Part shown: piece after piece, positions 46,426-54,185 of the stretch
How the letters are laid out: each line of letters opens with the position of its first letter
Position numbering within the stretch: position 1 is the stretch's first letter
Assembly (NCBI RefSeq): GCF_012273515.2
Contig: NZ_CP050975.2
Location: forward strand, 3,038,001-3,102,000
Origin: Streptomyces sp. RPA4-2
GTDB lineage: Bacteria > Actinomycetota > Actinomycetes > Streptomycetales > Streptomycetaceae
Direction of reading: 5' to 3'
DNA length: 64,000 bases
The notes under the pieces: generated by a model
Databases searched by the model: none
What the model saw: only the letters and a program-made list of their open reading frames with translations
What the model was told of the DNA's origin: nothing
Made by a program: the position numbers and the translations under genes

Positions 46426-47274
46426 ATGGCGGTCGAGGGTGCGGTGGGGACGGGTGGCGAGCCGGAGTCGTCCGACAGTCTGCGGACGTTCGGGGCGGTC
46501 GTACAGGCGTTACGGGAGCACGCGGGGCTGAGCCGGGAGGAGTTCGGCGAACGGGTGCGGTTCTCCAAACACACGGTGGCTTCGGTGGAGTTGGGACGCC
46601 GCATGCCGGACCCGACGTTCGTCGACCGGGCGGAGCAGGTACTGGGGAACACCGGGGCGTTACGGAAGGCGGCGGGGCATCTGGCACGGCAGCCGGGACT
46701 GGCGGCGTGGTTCCGGCGATGGGCCCGGTTGGAAGCGGTGGGAATCAGCCTGTACACGTACGAATGCCGAGTCGTACCGGGGCTTTTACAGACGGAGGCG
46801 TACGCACGGGCGGTGTCGTTGAGCGTGCCACCGATTCCGGACGAGGAGGAGTTGAACGAACGGATCGTGGCGCGGTTGGCCCGGCACGAGCTGCTGTCCA
46901 CACGCAGGAAGCCGCCCTGTGCGTTCAGCTTCATCGTGGAACAGTCGGTACTGGAGCGGCGCACCGGTGGCACCGAAGTCACGCGAGCATTGCTCGACCA
47001 CCTGCTGGAGGTAACCGACCGGCACTGGAACGTGGAGTTGCAGATCATGCAGCTCCAACAACCTGTGCACGCGGGGCTGGACGGCCCGATGCAGTTGCTG
47101 GAGACCCCGGAGAATCAGTGGTTCGGCTATTCCGAGGGGCAAGAAAATGGTCGACTCATCTCCGACCCGAAAGAGATCAGCCGCCTCCATCAGCGGTATG
47201 CAAAACTGCGCTCGCAGGCCCTCACCCCAGAGGATTCCAGGGGCCTGCTGAAGCGCATGCGAGGAGACCTATGA
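46426..47274 (+). CDS. XRE family regulator with DUF5753 (Scr1/WhiJ type)
   Basis: The 282-residue protein has a Cro/CI helix-turn-helix at about residues 20-75 (VVQALREHAGLSREEFGERV, then SKHTVASVELGRRMPDP) and a DUF5753 domain after it (TYECRVVPGLLQTEAYARAV, then ERIVARLARHELLS). This is the Streptomyces Scr1/WhiJ class, which works with a small DUF397 partner. The DUF397 gene follows with a 4-base overlap. GGGAGG lies 5 bases before ATG 46426; the in-frame GTG at 46420 is possible. A 7-bp inverted repeat just upstream could be its own operator. Confidence 0.92.
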   Translation: MAVEGAVGTGGEPESSDSLRTFGAVVQALREHAGLSREEFGERVRFSKHTVASVELGRRMPDPTFVDRAEQVLGNTGALRKAAGHLARQPGLAAWFRRWARLEAVGISLYTYECRVVPGLLQTEAYARAVSLSVPPIPDEEELNERIVARLARHELLSTRRKPPCAFSFIVEQSVLERRTGGTEVTRALLDHLLEVTDRHWNVELQIMQLQQPVHAGLDGPMQLLETPENQWFGYSEGQENGRLISDPKEISRLHQRYAKLRSQALTPEDSRGLLKRMRGDL

Positions 47275-47519
47275 GCACCAGCGGACTGATGTGGTTCAAG
47301 TCGAGCTACAGCAGTGGCAGCCAGGGCGACTGCGTAGAGGTTGCCCTCTCCTGGCGCAAGTCCAGCTACAGCAGCGGCGGCGACGGCGACTGCGTAGAGG
47401 TCGCTGCCTCCCCCCGCACCATCCACGTCCGCGACTCCAAGAACCCCCAGGGCCCCCACCTCACCCTCTCCCCGGCCACCTGGTCCGGCTTCCTCACCTA
47501 CGCCGTCTCCCGCGCCTGA
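47271..47519 (+). CDS. DUF397 protein with partial internal duplication
   Basis: The 82-residue partner of the XRE regulator carries the DUF397 core twice. A partial copy, WFKSSYSSGSQGDCVEVAL, is followed by a full copy, WRKSSYSSGGDGDCVEVA, then VRDSKNPQGPHLTLSPATW, which completes the domain. The DNA shows a 60-base tandem duplication (47291-47350 and 47351-47410). Family members are normally about 60-70 residues with one core. It overlaps the XRE stop by ATGA, so translation is coupled. In known pairs the DUF397 protein antagonises or modulates its XRE partner. Confidence 0.9.
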   Translation: MSTSGLMWFKSSYSSGSQGDCVEVALSWRKSSYSSGGDGDCVEVAASPRTIHVRDSKNPQGPHLTLSPATWSGFLTYAVSRA

Positions 47520-47622
47520 GGCCCGGCTGCCGTTGCCGCGCCGGGAATCTCATATGACCGGAATAGGACGTATCGCTGTGGACAATGATCACAGCGACGC
47601 CGCTGTCCCTGGGAGGCCCCGC

Positions 47623-50604
47623 ATGGTGTTGAGCAGACGTACCTTCAGCGCACTCGCCGGCACCGCCGCACTCGGCCTCACGCTGGGCGGCAGCGGGGAC
47701 GGCGGCGCGTACGCGGCCGGCACCGTGCCCACCGGGCCCGCGCCCGGACCGCCCCGCGCCGACGGACGGCGGCACACCATCGGGTTCGACAGCTACTCCA
47801 TGCTGATCGACGGCAGGCGCGTGGTGCTGTGGTCCGGCGAGGTCCACCCCTTCCGGCTGCCGAGCCCCTCCCTCTGGCGCGACGTGCTGCAGAAGCTGCG
47901 CGCCCACGGCTACAACACGATCAGCGTCTACGTCTCCTGGAACTACCACTCCCCCGCCCCCGGGCACTACGACTTCACGGGCGTCCGCGACCTCGGCCTG
48001 TTCCTGCGCACGGCGGCCGAGACGGGTCTGTACGTGATCCTGCGGCCCGGCCCGTACATCAACGCCGAGGTCGACGCCGGCGGCTTCCCGGGCTGGCTGA
48101 CGGCCACCCGGGGCACCGCCCGGACCTCCGACCCGACGTACCTGTCGCACGTGGACGAGTGGCTGACCGCCGTGAACCGGGTCGCGGCCCGGCACCTCCA
48201 CACCGACGGCGGCGGCACGATCGTCCTCTACCAGCTGGAGAACGAGTACGCGAACAACGTCACCAGCCCGCGCGGCCGCGACTACATGGCCCACCTGTAC
48301 GCCAAGGTCCGCGCCGACGGCATCGACGTACCGCTGTTCCACAACGACAAGGGCAGGAACGGCCACTGGGCACCGGGAACCTTCAGCACCGGTGGGGAGA
48401 AGGGCCGTTACCTGTACGGGTTCGACGGCTACCCGTCCCCGGCCGAACCGCCGCCGGACTGGGGCTACTACGGCGTCGGCGGAACGAAGGGCGGTGCGAC
48501 CGCGAGCCCCGGAACCCCGGGGTTCGTCGCCGAGTTCGGCGGCGGCTGGTTCGACCCGTGGGGCGGGGTGGAGTTCGACGGCAAGGGGTACGCGGAGTCG
48601 GCCCGGACCCGGGACGCGGCGTACGAGCGGCGCTTCTACCTGACCAACCTCGCCAACGGCATCAAGATCCACAACGTCTACATGACCTTCGGCGGCACCT
48701 CCTGGGGCTGGCTGCCCGCGCCGATCGTCTACACGTCGTACGACTACGGGGCCGCTCTCGACGAGGCCCGCAGGCCGACCCCGAAGCTGGTCCCCATGCA
48801 CCAGATCGGGCAGCTCCTGCACTCCGTGCCCGACCTCGCCAAACTGGACCGGGCGCCGGCCGTCGCGGTCGGCGACGGCGGCGGGTCGCGGGCCGTCGCC
48901 GGGATCACGGCGTACCACCTCGTCAATCCCGACACCAAGGCGCACTTCCACGTGCTGCGCAACGACCGGCCCGCCGACGTCGTGGCCGCCGTCACGCTCG
49001 CCGGCGAGAGCGTCCGCGTGCCCCTCCCCGGTCTCGACGCCCGGCTGCTCGCCACCGGACTCTCCCTCGGGCGGCGGACCCTGCGGTACTCCAGCGCGCA
49101 GCCCATGCTGCGGCTGGCCGCCGGGCGTCAGGACATCGCGGTGTTCACGGGGCGCGAGGGCGAGGCGACCTGGACGGTGCTGGAGTGCGCCAGCACGCCG
49201 AAGGTCACCGTGCTGGAGGGCAGCGCACGCCATGAGCACGCGCACGGCCTGCTGCGCATCGACGCCGAACTCAGTGGCCTGACACGCGTGTTGGTGGAGG
49301 GCGGTGGCAACACGGTGCCCCTCCTGCTGCTCCTGGCCGACGACAGGGCCTCGGCGCGGCTGTGGCGTCACGACACCCCGTCCGGCCCGGTCCTGGTGCG
49401 GGGCCCGGCCCTGGTGCGCACCGCGGAGCTGCGCGGCACCACCGTCCATCTCACCGGGGACACGGTGACGGCCGCGGACCTGGAGGTGTGGGGGCCGCGC
49501 GGGGTGGACGGCGTGGTCTGGAACCAGGGCGCGGTGCGCACCCGCGCGACCCCGTCCGGCAGTCGGCTGGCCGAGCGGCGGCTGCCCGGCGTACCGGCCG
49601 TCGCGCTCCCCGCGCTGGGGAAGTGGCGCCATCACTCCGAGAACCCGGAGTCCGCCGCCCCTTTCGACGACTCGGCCTGGCGGACCGCCGACCGGACGTC
49701 CTCCCACAGCGTCACCCCCGTACCGGCCGGACAGCCCGTGCTGTTCGCCGACGACTACGGCTTCCACTACGGGGACGTCTGGTACCGGGGTCATTTCGCG
49801 GACACGGCCGGCGCGGAGTCGGTGTCCCTGTCGTACGTCACGGGCACGCAGGGGCTGCTGATGGCGTGGCTGGACGGCAGGCCGCTGGGCACGCACCGGA
49901 TGCCGGTGCCGGACAAGAAGACGGTCCGGCAGGGGACCTGGGCCGCCAGGGCCACCTTCCCGATCACGCCGGAGGCCCGCCGGGCGAAGGGGCCGCATGT
50001 GCTGTCGGTCCTGGTGCGCCGGATGCAGCACGACCAGGACGGCGCGGCCCGGGACACGCACAAGGCGGCCCGCGGGCTGACGGCCGTGACCTTCGGGGGC
50101 GCCTCGCCCGCGCTCTCCTGGCGGATCCAGGGCGCGGCGGCCCCGGACCCGGTGCGCGGGCCGCTGAACCACGGCGGTCTGTACGGGGAGCGGCAGGGCT
50201 GGCATCTGCCGGGGTTCGCGGACGGCGGCTGGAAGGCCGTGGAGTTCCCGCAGGCGCGGCGGGGGCAGGGAGTCTGCTGGTACCGCACCGGGTTCCGGCT
50301 CGCGGTCGACCCCGCCGTGGACGCCTCGATCGGGCTCACCCTCACCGACGACCCGTCCCGCGCCTACCGTGTCCAGATCTTCCTGAACGGCTGGAACCTG
50401 GGCCAGTACATCAACGACGTAGGTCCTCAGCACACCTTCGTGCTGCCGAACGGGGTGCTGAACACACGTGGTGCCAACACCCTGGCCCTCGCCGTGCTGG
50501 CGGACGGGACCACACCCGCGGGGCCGGGCACCGTGCGGCTGACGCTGATGGGCAGCGCGGCCGGAGGAGTGCCGGTGACACCGGTGGCCTCCCCCGGCCG
50601 GTGA
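47623..50604 (+). CDS. secreted beta-galactosidase, GH35
   Basis: The 993-residue precursor has a twin-arginine signal (SRRTFSALAGTAALGLTLGG). The GH35 barrel begins FDSYSMLIDGRRVVLWSGE, with HPFRLPSPSLWRD. The acid/base is Glu208 in LENEYANN, and the nucleophile is Glu304 in FVAEFGGGWFDPW. C-terminal beta-sandwich domains (FHYGDVWYRGHF, FLNGWNLGQYINDVGPQ) are galactose-binding-like. It releases terminal beta-galactose from polysaccharides outside the cell. ATG 47623 has GGGAGG upstream. It may feed the ChvE-GguAB importer and secreted mutarotase at 37-42 kb. No TGTTCGAAATTTC motif is seen in its own leader (47520-47622). Confidence 0.93.
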   Translation: MVLSRRTFSALAGTAALGLTLGGSGDGGAYAAGTVPTGPAPGPPRADGRRHTIGFDSYSMLIDGRRVVLWSGEVHPFRLPSPSLWRDVLQKLRAHGYNTISVYVSWNYHSPAPGHYDFTGVRDLGLFLRTAAETGLYVILRPGPYINAEVDAGGFPGWLTATRGTARTSDPTYLSHVDEWLTAVNRVAARHLHTDGGGTIVLYQLENEYANNVTSPRGRDYMAHLYAKVRADGIDVPLFHNDKGRNGHWAPGTFSTGGEKGRYLYGFDGYPSPAEPPPDWGYYGVGGTKGGATASPGTPGFVAEFGGGWFDPWGGVEFDGKGYAESARTRDAAYERRFYLTNLANGIKIHNVYMTFGGTSWGWLPAPIVYTSYDYGAALDEARRPTPKLVPMHQIGQLLHSVPDLAKLDRAPAVAVGDGGGSRAVAGITAYHLVNPDTKAHFHVLRNDRPADVVAAVTLAGESVRVPLPGLDARLLATGLSLGRRTLRYSSAQPMLRLAAGRQDIAVFTGREGEATWTVLECASTPKVTVLEGSARHEHAHGLLRIDAELSGLTRVLVEGGGNTVPLLLLLADDRASARLWRHDTPSGPVLVRGPALVRTAELRGTTVHLTGDTVTAADLEVWGPRGVDGVVWNQGAVRTRATPSGSRLAERRLPGVPAVALPALGKWRHHSENPESAAPFDDSAWRTADRTSSHSVTPVPAGQPVLFADDYGFHYGDVWYRGHFADTAGAESVSLSYVTGTQGLLMAWLDGRPLGTHRMPVPDKKTVRQGTWAARATFPITPEARRAKGPHVLSVLVRRMQHDQDGAARDTHKAARGLTAVTFGGASPALSWRIQGAAAPDPVRGPLNHGGLYGERQGWHLPGFADGGWKAVEFPQARRGQGVCWYRTGFRLAVDPAVDASIGLTLTDDPSRAYRVQIFLNGWNLGQYINDVGPQHTFVLPNGVLNTRGANTLALAVLADGTTPAGPGTVRLTLMGSAAGGVPVTPVASPGR

Positions 50605-50622
50605 CCGTCGGCGGAGCCTGAT

Positions 50623-50655
50623 CGTCCCCGTCCGGTCGGCGACCGGGCGGGGACG
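50623..50655. terminator. terminator between beta-galactosidase and lactonase genes
   Basis: A 15-bp stem (50623-50637 / 50641-50655), with one G-T pair and a 3-base loop, lies between the convergent genes. Confidence 0.78.
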
Positions 50656-50685
50656 TCGGGGGGGAGCCTGTTGTCCGGGAAACCG

Positions 50686-51606
50686 TCAGCCGGCGAACGC
50701 GGGCTGTGCCAGGCCCTTGCCCGCGCCGGGGACGACGAGGACCGAGCCGGAGAGCGGGTGCGGCGCGACCAGACCCGTACGGGCGGTGGTGATGTACAGG
50801 TCGGTCAGGTCCGCGCCACCGAACGCGCAGGCGGTGGGGCGGCGGACCGGGAGGGCGATCACGCGGTCGAGGCGGCCGTCGGGGGTGTAGCGGCGGACCG
50901 CGCCGCCGTCCCAGAACGCCACCCAGACGCAGCCATCGGCGTCCACGGTGAGGCCGTCCGGGTAACCCTCGTCAGCAGCGATGGTCACCAAAGCCCGCCT
51001 GTTGCGGGGAAGTTGGTCCTCGCCGACGTCGAAGACGTCGATCCGCCGGGTCGGGGTGTCGATGTAGTACATCAGCCGGCCGTCGGGGCTCCATCCCGTG
51101 CCGTTGCTGACGGTGACGTCGTCCAGGACGGTGTGCGCGGTGCCGTCCGCGGCGATCCGGGACAGCGCGCCGCCGCCCCGGTCCTCGTCGTAGCGCATGC
51201 TGCCGGCCCAGAGCGCGCCGTCGGGGGCGACCGCCGCGTCGTTGCCCCGGCGGCCGGGGACGAGTTCGCGGTGCAGCCAGCGGAATCCCCCGGATGAACC
51301 GGATGAACCTGATGAACCTGATGAACCTGATGAACCTGATGAACCTGATGAACCTGATGAACCTGCGGGATCGTACAGCCCCACCCCGTCACGGAGGTTG
51401 ACCACCAGGCCGCCGCCCACGCGGGGCTTGGCCGCGCCCACGTGCTGCTCGGTGACCATGACCGTACGGCGCCCGGAGACGGGATCGTAGGTGTGGACCC
51501 GGGAGCCGAGGATGTCGACCCAGATCAGCCGCTGTTCGCGGGCGTCCCAGGTCGGGCCCTCGCCGAGGGCCGCGTCGGCGCGTATCGCGACGTCGAAGGA
51601 GGTCAT
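50686..51606 (-). CDS. SMP-30/gluconolaconase family lactonase with Ser-Ser-Gly repeat insert
   Basis: The 306-residue six-bladed propeller probably hydrolyses an aldono-1,4- or 1,5-lactone to the sugar acid. Metal ligands fit the family: Glu in ALGEGPTWD, Asn in VSNGTGWSPDG, and Asp in YPDGLTVDADG. In the first third a run of Ser-Ser-Gly units (8 copies, DNA 51292-51363) interrupts a surface loop. It follows the IclR regulator with a 4-base overlap (ATGA), so both come from the promoter with the TGTTCGAAATTTC motif. With the dehydratase at 33666 it would form lactone-to-ketodeoxy-acid steps of one pathway. Confidence 0.9.
   Translation of the reverse strand: MTSFDVAIRADAALGEGPTWDAREQRLIWVDILGSRVHTYDPVSGRRTVMVTEQHVGAAKPRVGGGLVVNLRDGVGLYDPAGSSGSSGSSGSSGSSGSSGSSGSSGGFRWLHRELVPGRRGNDAAVAPDGALWAGSMRYDEDRGGGALSRIAADGTAHTVLDDVTVSNGTGWSPDGRLMYYIDTPTRRIDVFDVGEDQLPRNRRALVTIAADEGYPDGLTVDADGCVWVAFWDGGAVRRYTPDGRLDRVIALPVRRPTACAFGGADLTDLYITTARTGLVAPHPLSGSVLVVPGAGKGLAQPAFAG
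51292..51363. repeat. 9-bp minisatellite within the lactonase gene
   Basis: Eight tandem copies of a 9-base unit: two GGATGAACC, then six TGATGAACC. They encode Ser-Ser-Gly on the minus strand. The unit length is a multiple of three, so gain or loss keeps the frame. Confidence 0.95.
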
Positions 51607-52379
51607 CCCCGCACGCTCCGGTGGCCGAGCCGCTCGGAGAGGTCGGCCGCGCCCTTCGCGGCGAGCTGCTCCAGCTCGGCGCGGCGCTCGTCGCTCCAGC
51701 GGATCATCGGTACGGAGATGGAGAGCGCGGCGACGACCTGTCCCGTGCGGTCGCGCACCGGGGCGGCGACACAGCTGACGTCCGGGTTCGACTCACGGCT
51801 CTCCACGGCGACGCCGCGGCGGCGGATCTCCGCCAGGGCCTCGCGCAGGGCGCCCGGTTCGGTGATGCTGTTCGGTGTCATCGCGGCCAGGTCCGCGTCG
51901 TCGGGGATGCGGGAGGCCAGCTCCGGATCGGGCAGCGAGGCGAGCAGCATCTTGCCCACGGAGGTGCAGTGGGCGGGAAGGCGGCGCCCGGCCGCCGACA
52001 CCATGCGCACGGCGTGCGTGGAGTCGACCTTCGCGATGTAGATGACGTCCGTGCCCTCGAGGATCGCCACATGGACCGTCTCGTCGCAGGTCTCGGCGAC
52101 GGTGCGGGCGACCTGCTGGCCCTCCGCGGCGAGGTCCAGCTGCTCGGCATAGCGGCTGCCGAGCTGGTACGGCCGCACGCCGAGGCGGTAGCGTCCGGGC
52201 TGGCCCGGTATCTGCACGATGTACGAGCGGGCGGCGAGCGTGGTGACCAGCTCGTGCACCGTCGTCCGCGGCAGTTGCAGCCTGCGCACGATGTCGGGGG
52301 CGGAGAGCGTGCCGTCCCCGTCGAGGAAGAGCTCGAGAATGTCGAGAGCTCGGGTCACGGCAGGTACGAGGCGTCCCAC
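51603..52379 (-). CDS. IclR family regulator of the sugar-acid pathway
   Basis: The 258-residue protein has the IclR winged helix-turn-helix (ALDILELFLDGDGTLSAPDI, then RRLQLPRTTVHELVTTL) and a GAF-like effector domain (HVAILEGTDVIYIAKVDS, LPAHCTSVGKMLLASL, then SCVAAPVRDRTGQVVAALS). The conserved Cys and effector-loop residues are present. GTG 52379 follows GGGAGGGGGCCGGTT. The lactonase gene overlaps its end, forming a regulator-enzyme operon. The TGTTCGAAATTTC site 18 bases upstream is shared with the dehydratase operon 18.8 kb away, so IclR probably controls both; the effector may be a sugar acid or its dehydration product. Confidence 0.92.
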   Translation of the reverse strand: MGRLVPAVTRALDILELFLDGDGTLSAPDIVRRLQLPRTTVHELVTTLAARSYIVQIPGQPGRYRLGVRPYQLGSRYAEQLDLAAEGQQVARTVAETCDETVHVAILEGTDVIYIAKVDSTHAVRMVSAAGRRLPAHCTSVGKMLLASLPDPELASRIPDDADLAAMTPNSITEPGALREALAEIRRRGVAVESRESNPDVSCVAAPVRDRTGQVVAALSISVPMIRWSDERRAELEQLAAKGAADLSERLGHRSVRG

Positions 52380-52396
52380 AACCGGCCCCCTCCCTA

Positions 52397-52413
52397 TGTT
52401 CGAAATTTCAACA
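52397..52413 (-). promoter_or_regulatory. candidate IclR operator before its own gene
   Basis: TGTTCGAAATTTCAACA is a near-palindrome (core GAAATTTC, flanks TGTT/AACA). Its first 13 bases equal the minus-strand sequence at 33636-33624 in front of the dehydratase operon. Its position just upstream of the GTG suggests autorepression. Confidence 0.72.
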
Positions 52414-52580
52414 GACGATCGGCATGACGAACACAGGCTACTCATGGTGGTCTTGGAGGGGCAATGGGTGGGCGACAGCGAGGTGCCAGGGGCTGATTTC
52501 GACCGGTGGGGACGGCGGGACGTACGGACCTCCCGCGCGACGCCGCCCGTGGGCCGGCCCGATGCGCGATCATGGGCCGC

Positions 52581-53177
52581 ATGCCCGCCAAGCGACCCGC
52601 AGGACCCTTCACACCGCTCGACTTCCAACTGGTCCTGCTGCGCCGCATGGCCGACCACAACCCGGACCTCGTCGACGACGCCCGCCACGAACTGGGTGTC
52701 TCCCTCGCGGACATGCGCGAGGCCAACCGGCGCTGGCAGGCGATGCTGCACGCCCCGCGCTCCCGCTCCGCCGCCCACCGCTACCGCTCGGTCCTCGGCA
52801 CCCCGGAGTCGGTCACCCCGCGCCGGATCGGCGACCTCGCCTGCGAGGCCCTGCTGTGGCCCGTGCCCCTCTGGCCCGGTCTGCGCTTCGAGGTCCTCGC
52901 CCTGTCGAACGGCGTGGTCTGGAACGAATGGCTGGTCCGCGCCCCCGGCACCGCGGGCCCGGTGCTGAGGACCCTGGACGACCTGACCCCCTGGTCCTGC
53001 ACGGTCGACGAGGCCGCCCGCGCCTTCGCCCCCGCCCGGCCGCTGGAGGGCACCGCCCCCACCCGCTGGGGGCTCGCCTTCACGGCCCCGGACGCGTCGG
53101 GGGTACGGCAGGAGTGCGCGGCCGAGTTCACCTGGGGGCTGCTGCAGCGGGTGGCCGTCAGCGGGCGGCCCGGATGA
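52581..53177 (+). CDS. hypothetical protein
   Basis: The 198-residue protein has no recognised domain. It starts KRPAGPFTPLDFQLVLLRRM and includes a helical region (HELGVSLADMREANRRWQAM) and an aromatic stretch (LLWPVPLWPGLRFEVLALSN). No signal or membrane segment is seen. ATG 52581 is chosen because GATCAT lies 7 bases upstream, as in leaderless genes of this window; ATG 52572 is an alternative. Its last 20 bases overlap the end of the convergent ATP-grasp gene. It is probably a conserved Streptomyces protein, but I cannot name a family. Confidence 0.7.
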   Translation: MPAKRPAGPFTPLDFQLVLLRRMADHNPDLVDDARHELGVSLADMREANRRWQAMLHAPRSRSAAHRYRSVLGTPESVTPRRIGDLACEALLWPVPLWPGLRFEVLALSNGVVWNEWLVRAPGTAGPVLRTLDDLTPWSCTVDEAARAFAPARPLEGTAPTRWGLAFTAPDASGVRQECAAEFTWGLLQRVAVSGRPG

Positions 53178-54114
53178 CCGCCTCCGCGACGGCGGGCACC
53201 GACTCCGGGTGCAGCCAGAGGAAGAGGTTGGGTTCCACCAGTTCCAGTTCCATGACGCACGGCCGGCCGTCGTCGCCGTCGACGACGTCGACCCGGGCGT
53301 AGAGCAGGGCGTCGCCGTCCGTACCGTGCGGCCCGTCCGTACCATGCGGCCCGTCCGTACCGTGCGGCCCGTGCGGTACGGCGGCCAGCGCGCGCTCGGC
53401 GAGGGCGAGTTCGGCCGGGGTCGGCTGCCAGACCTCCATCCGGGGATGCGGGACCTTGTCCGCGTCGTAGGCCGTCCCGGGCTCGAGGACGGCGCCCTTG
53501 CGGCCGGCGTGCAGGAAGCGTCCGCCGAAGAACTGCAGCGCCCGCTCGCCGGAGGTGTCGACGCCGCGCAGGTAGGGCTGGACCATCGCGGTCAGCCCCC
53601 GTTCGTGCAGACGGGCGAGGTGCCGCAGCGCGGTCTCCCGCTCCTCGGGCCGGTAGCGGGCGGCGAGCCGTGCGCCCGCGCCCGACGTGGGCTTCACCAC
53701 GTACTCGTGGCCGTCCGGAAGGTCGGCGGGGTCGCCGGGTGCGAGGTACCGGGTCGGCACGGTCGGCACCCCGGCCCCGGCCAGCTCACCGAGGTACCGC
53801 TTGTCGGTGTTCCACCGCACGATCGCCGCCGGATTCGCCAGCCGGGTGAGCTTCGCGACCCGCTCGGCCCACGCCACGAACTCCGCGACCCGCCAGCTGT
53901 AGTCCCAGGTCGAGCGGATGACGACCAGGTCGAAGTCCGCCCAGTCGACGGCCGGATCGTCCCAGTGCACGATCCCCGCCCGCGCCCCGGCGTCCTCCAG
54001 GGCCCCCTTGAGCACGGGCAGGTCCCGGTCCGCGCTCGTCGTGCCCTCCTCGGGCCGGTAGGTGGCGAGTGCGATGCGGGGGCGGGCGGCGCTGCGGGCC
54101 ACGGCGGACTCCAT
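53158..54114 (-). CDS. ATP-grasp domain protein with PHGTDG repeats
   Basis: The 318-residue protein has an ATP-grasp layout. The N-terminal pre-ATP domain reads RIALATYRPEEGTTSADRDL and IVHWDDPAVDWADFDLVVIRS. The ATP lid has the Lys in EYVVKPTSGAGARLAARY. Metal ligands appear in CVMELELVEPNLFLWL (Glu, Glu, Asn). Such enzymes ligate a carboxylate to an amine or thiol; many serve peptide or siderophore assembly. The substrate is unknown. An in-frame repeat of 18 bases (53317-53370, three copies) encodes PHGTDG between the last domain strands. The gene overlaps the convergent hypothetical gene by 20 bases. Confidence 0.85.
   Translation of the reverse strand: MESAVARSAARPRIALATYRPEEGTTSADRDLPVLKGALEDAGARAGIVHWDDPAVDWADFDLVVIRSTWDYSWRVAEFVAWAERVAKLTRLANPAAIVRWNTDKRYLGELAGAGVPTVPTRYLAPGDPADLPDGHEYVVKPTSGAGARLAARYRPEERETALRHLARLHERGLTAMVQPYLRGVDTSGERALQFFGGRFLHAGRKGAVLEPGTAYDADKVPHPRMEVWQPTPAELALAERALAAVPHGPHGTDGPHGTDGPHGTDGDALLYARVDVVDGDDGRPCVMELELVEPNLFLWLHPESVPAVAEAVIRAAR
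53317..53370. repeat. 18-bp tandem repeat within the ATP-grasp gene
   Basis: Three units of GTCCGTACCGTGCGGCCC (the second has one A for G), in frame on the minus strand, encode three PHGTDG blocks. Confidence 0.93.
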
Positions 54115-54185
54115 CCTCGTAACGTCTGATCCCCGGGGAGGCTACAACCGCCCGTGCGGACCCGGCCCGTGCGGGGGCCGGGCGC

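Noticed and set aside
47494..50433. A minus-strand open frame of 979 codons opposite the beta-galactosidase
   Set aside because: Same GC-bias artefact; no recognisable motif and no ribosome-binding site, while the + strand carries complete GH35 motifs.
51292..51363. A CRISPR array
   Set aside because: The 9-base units are contiguous with no spacers and lie inside a coding frame; no cas genes are present.
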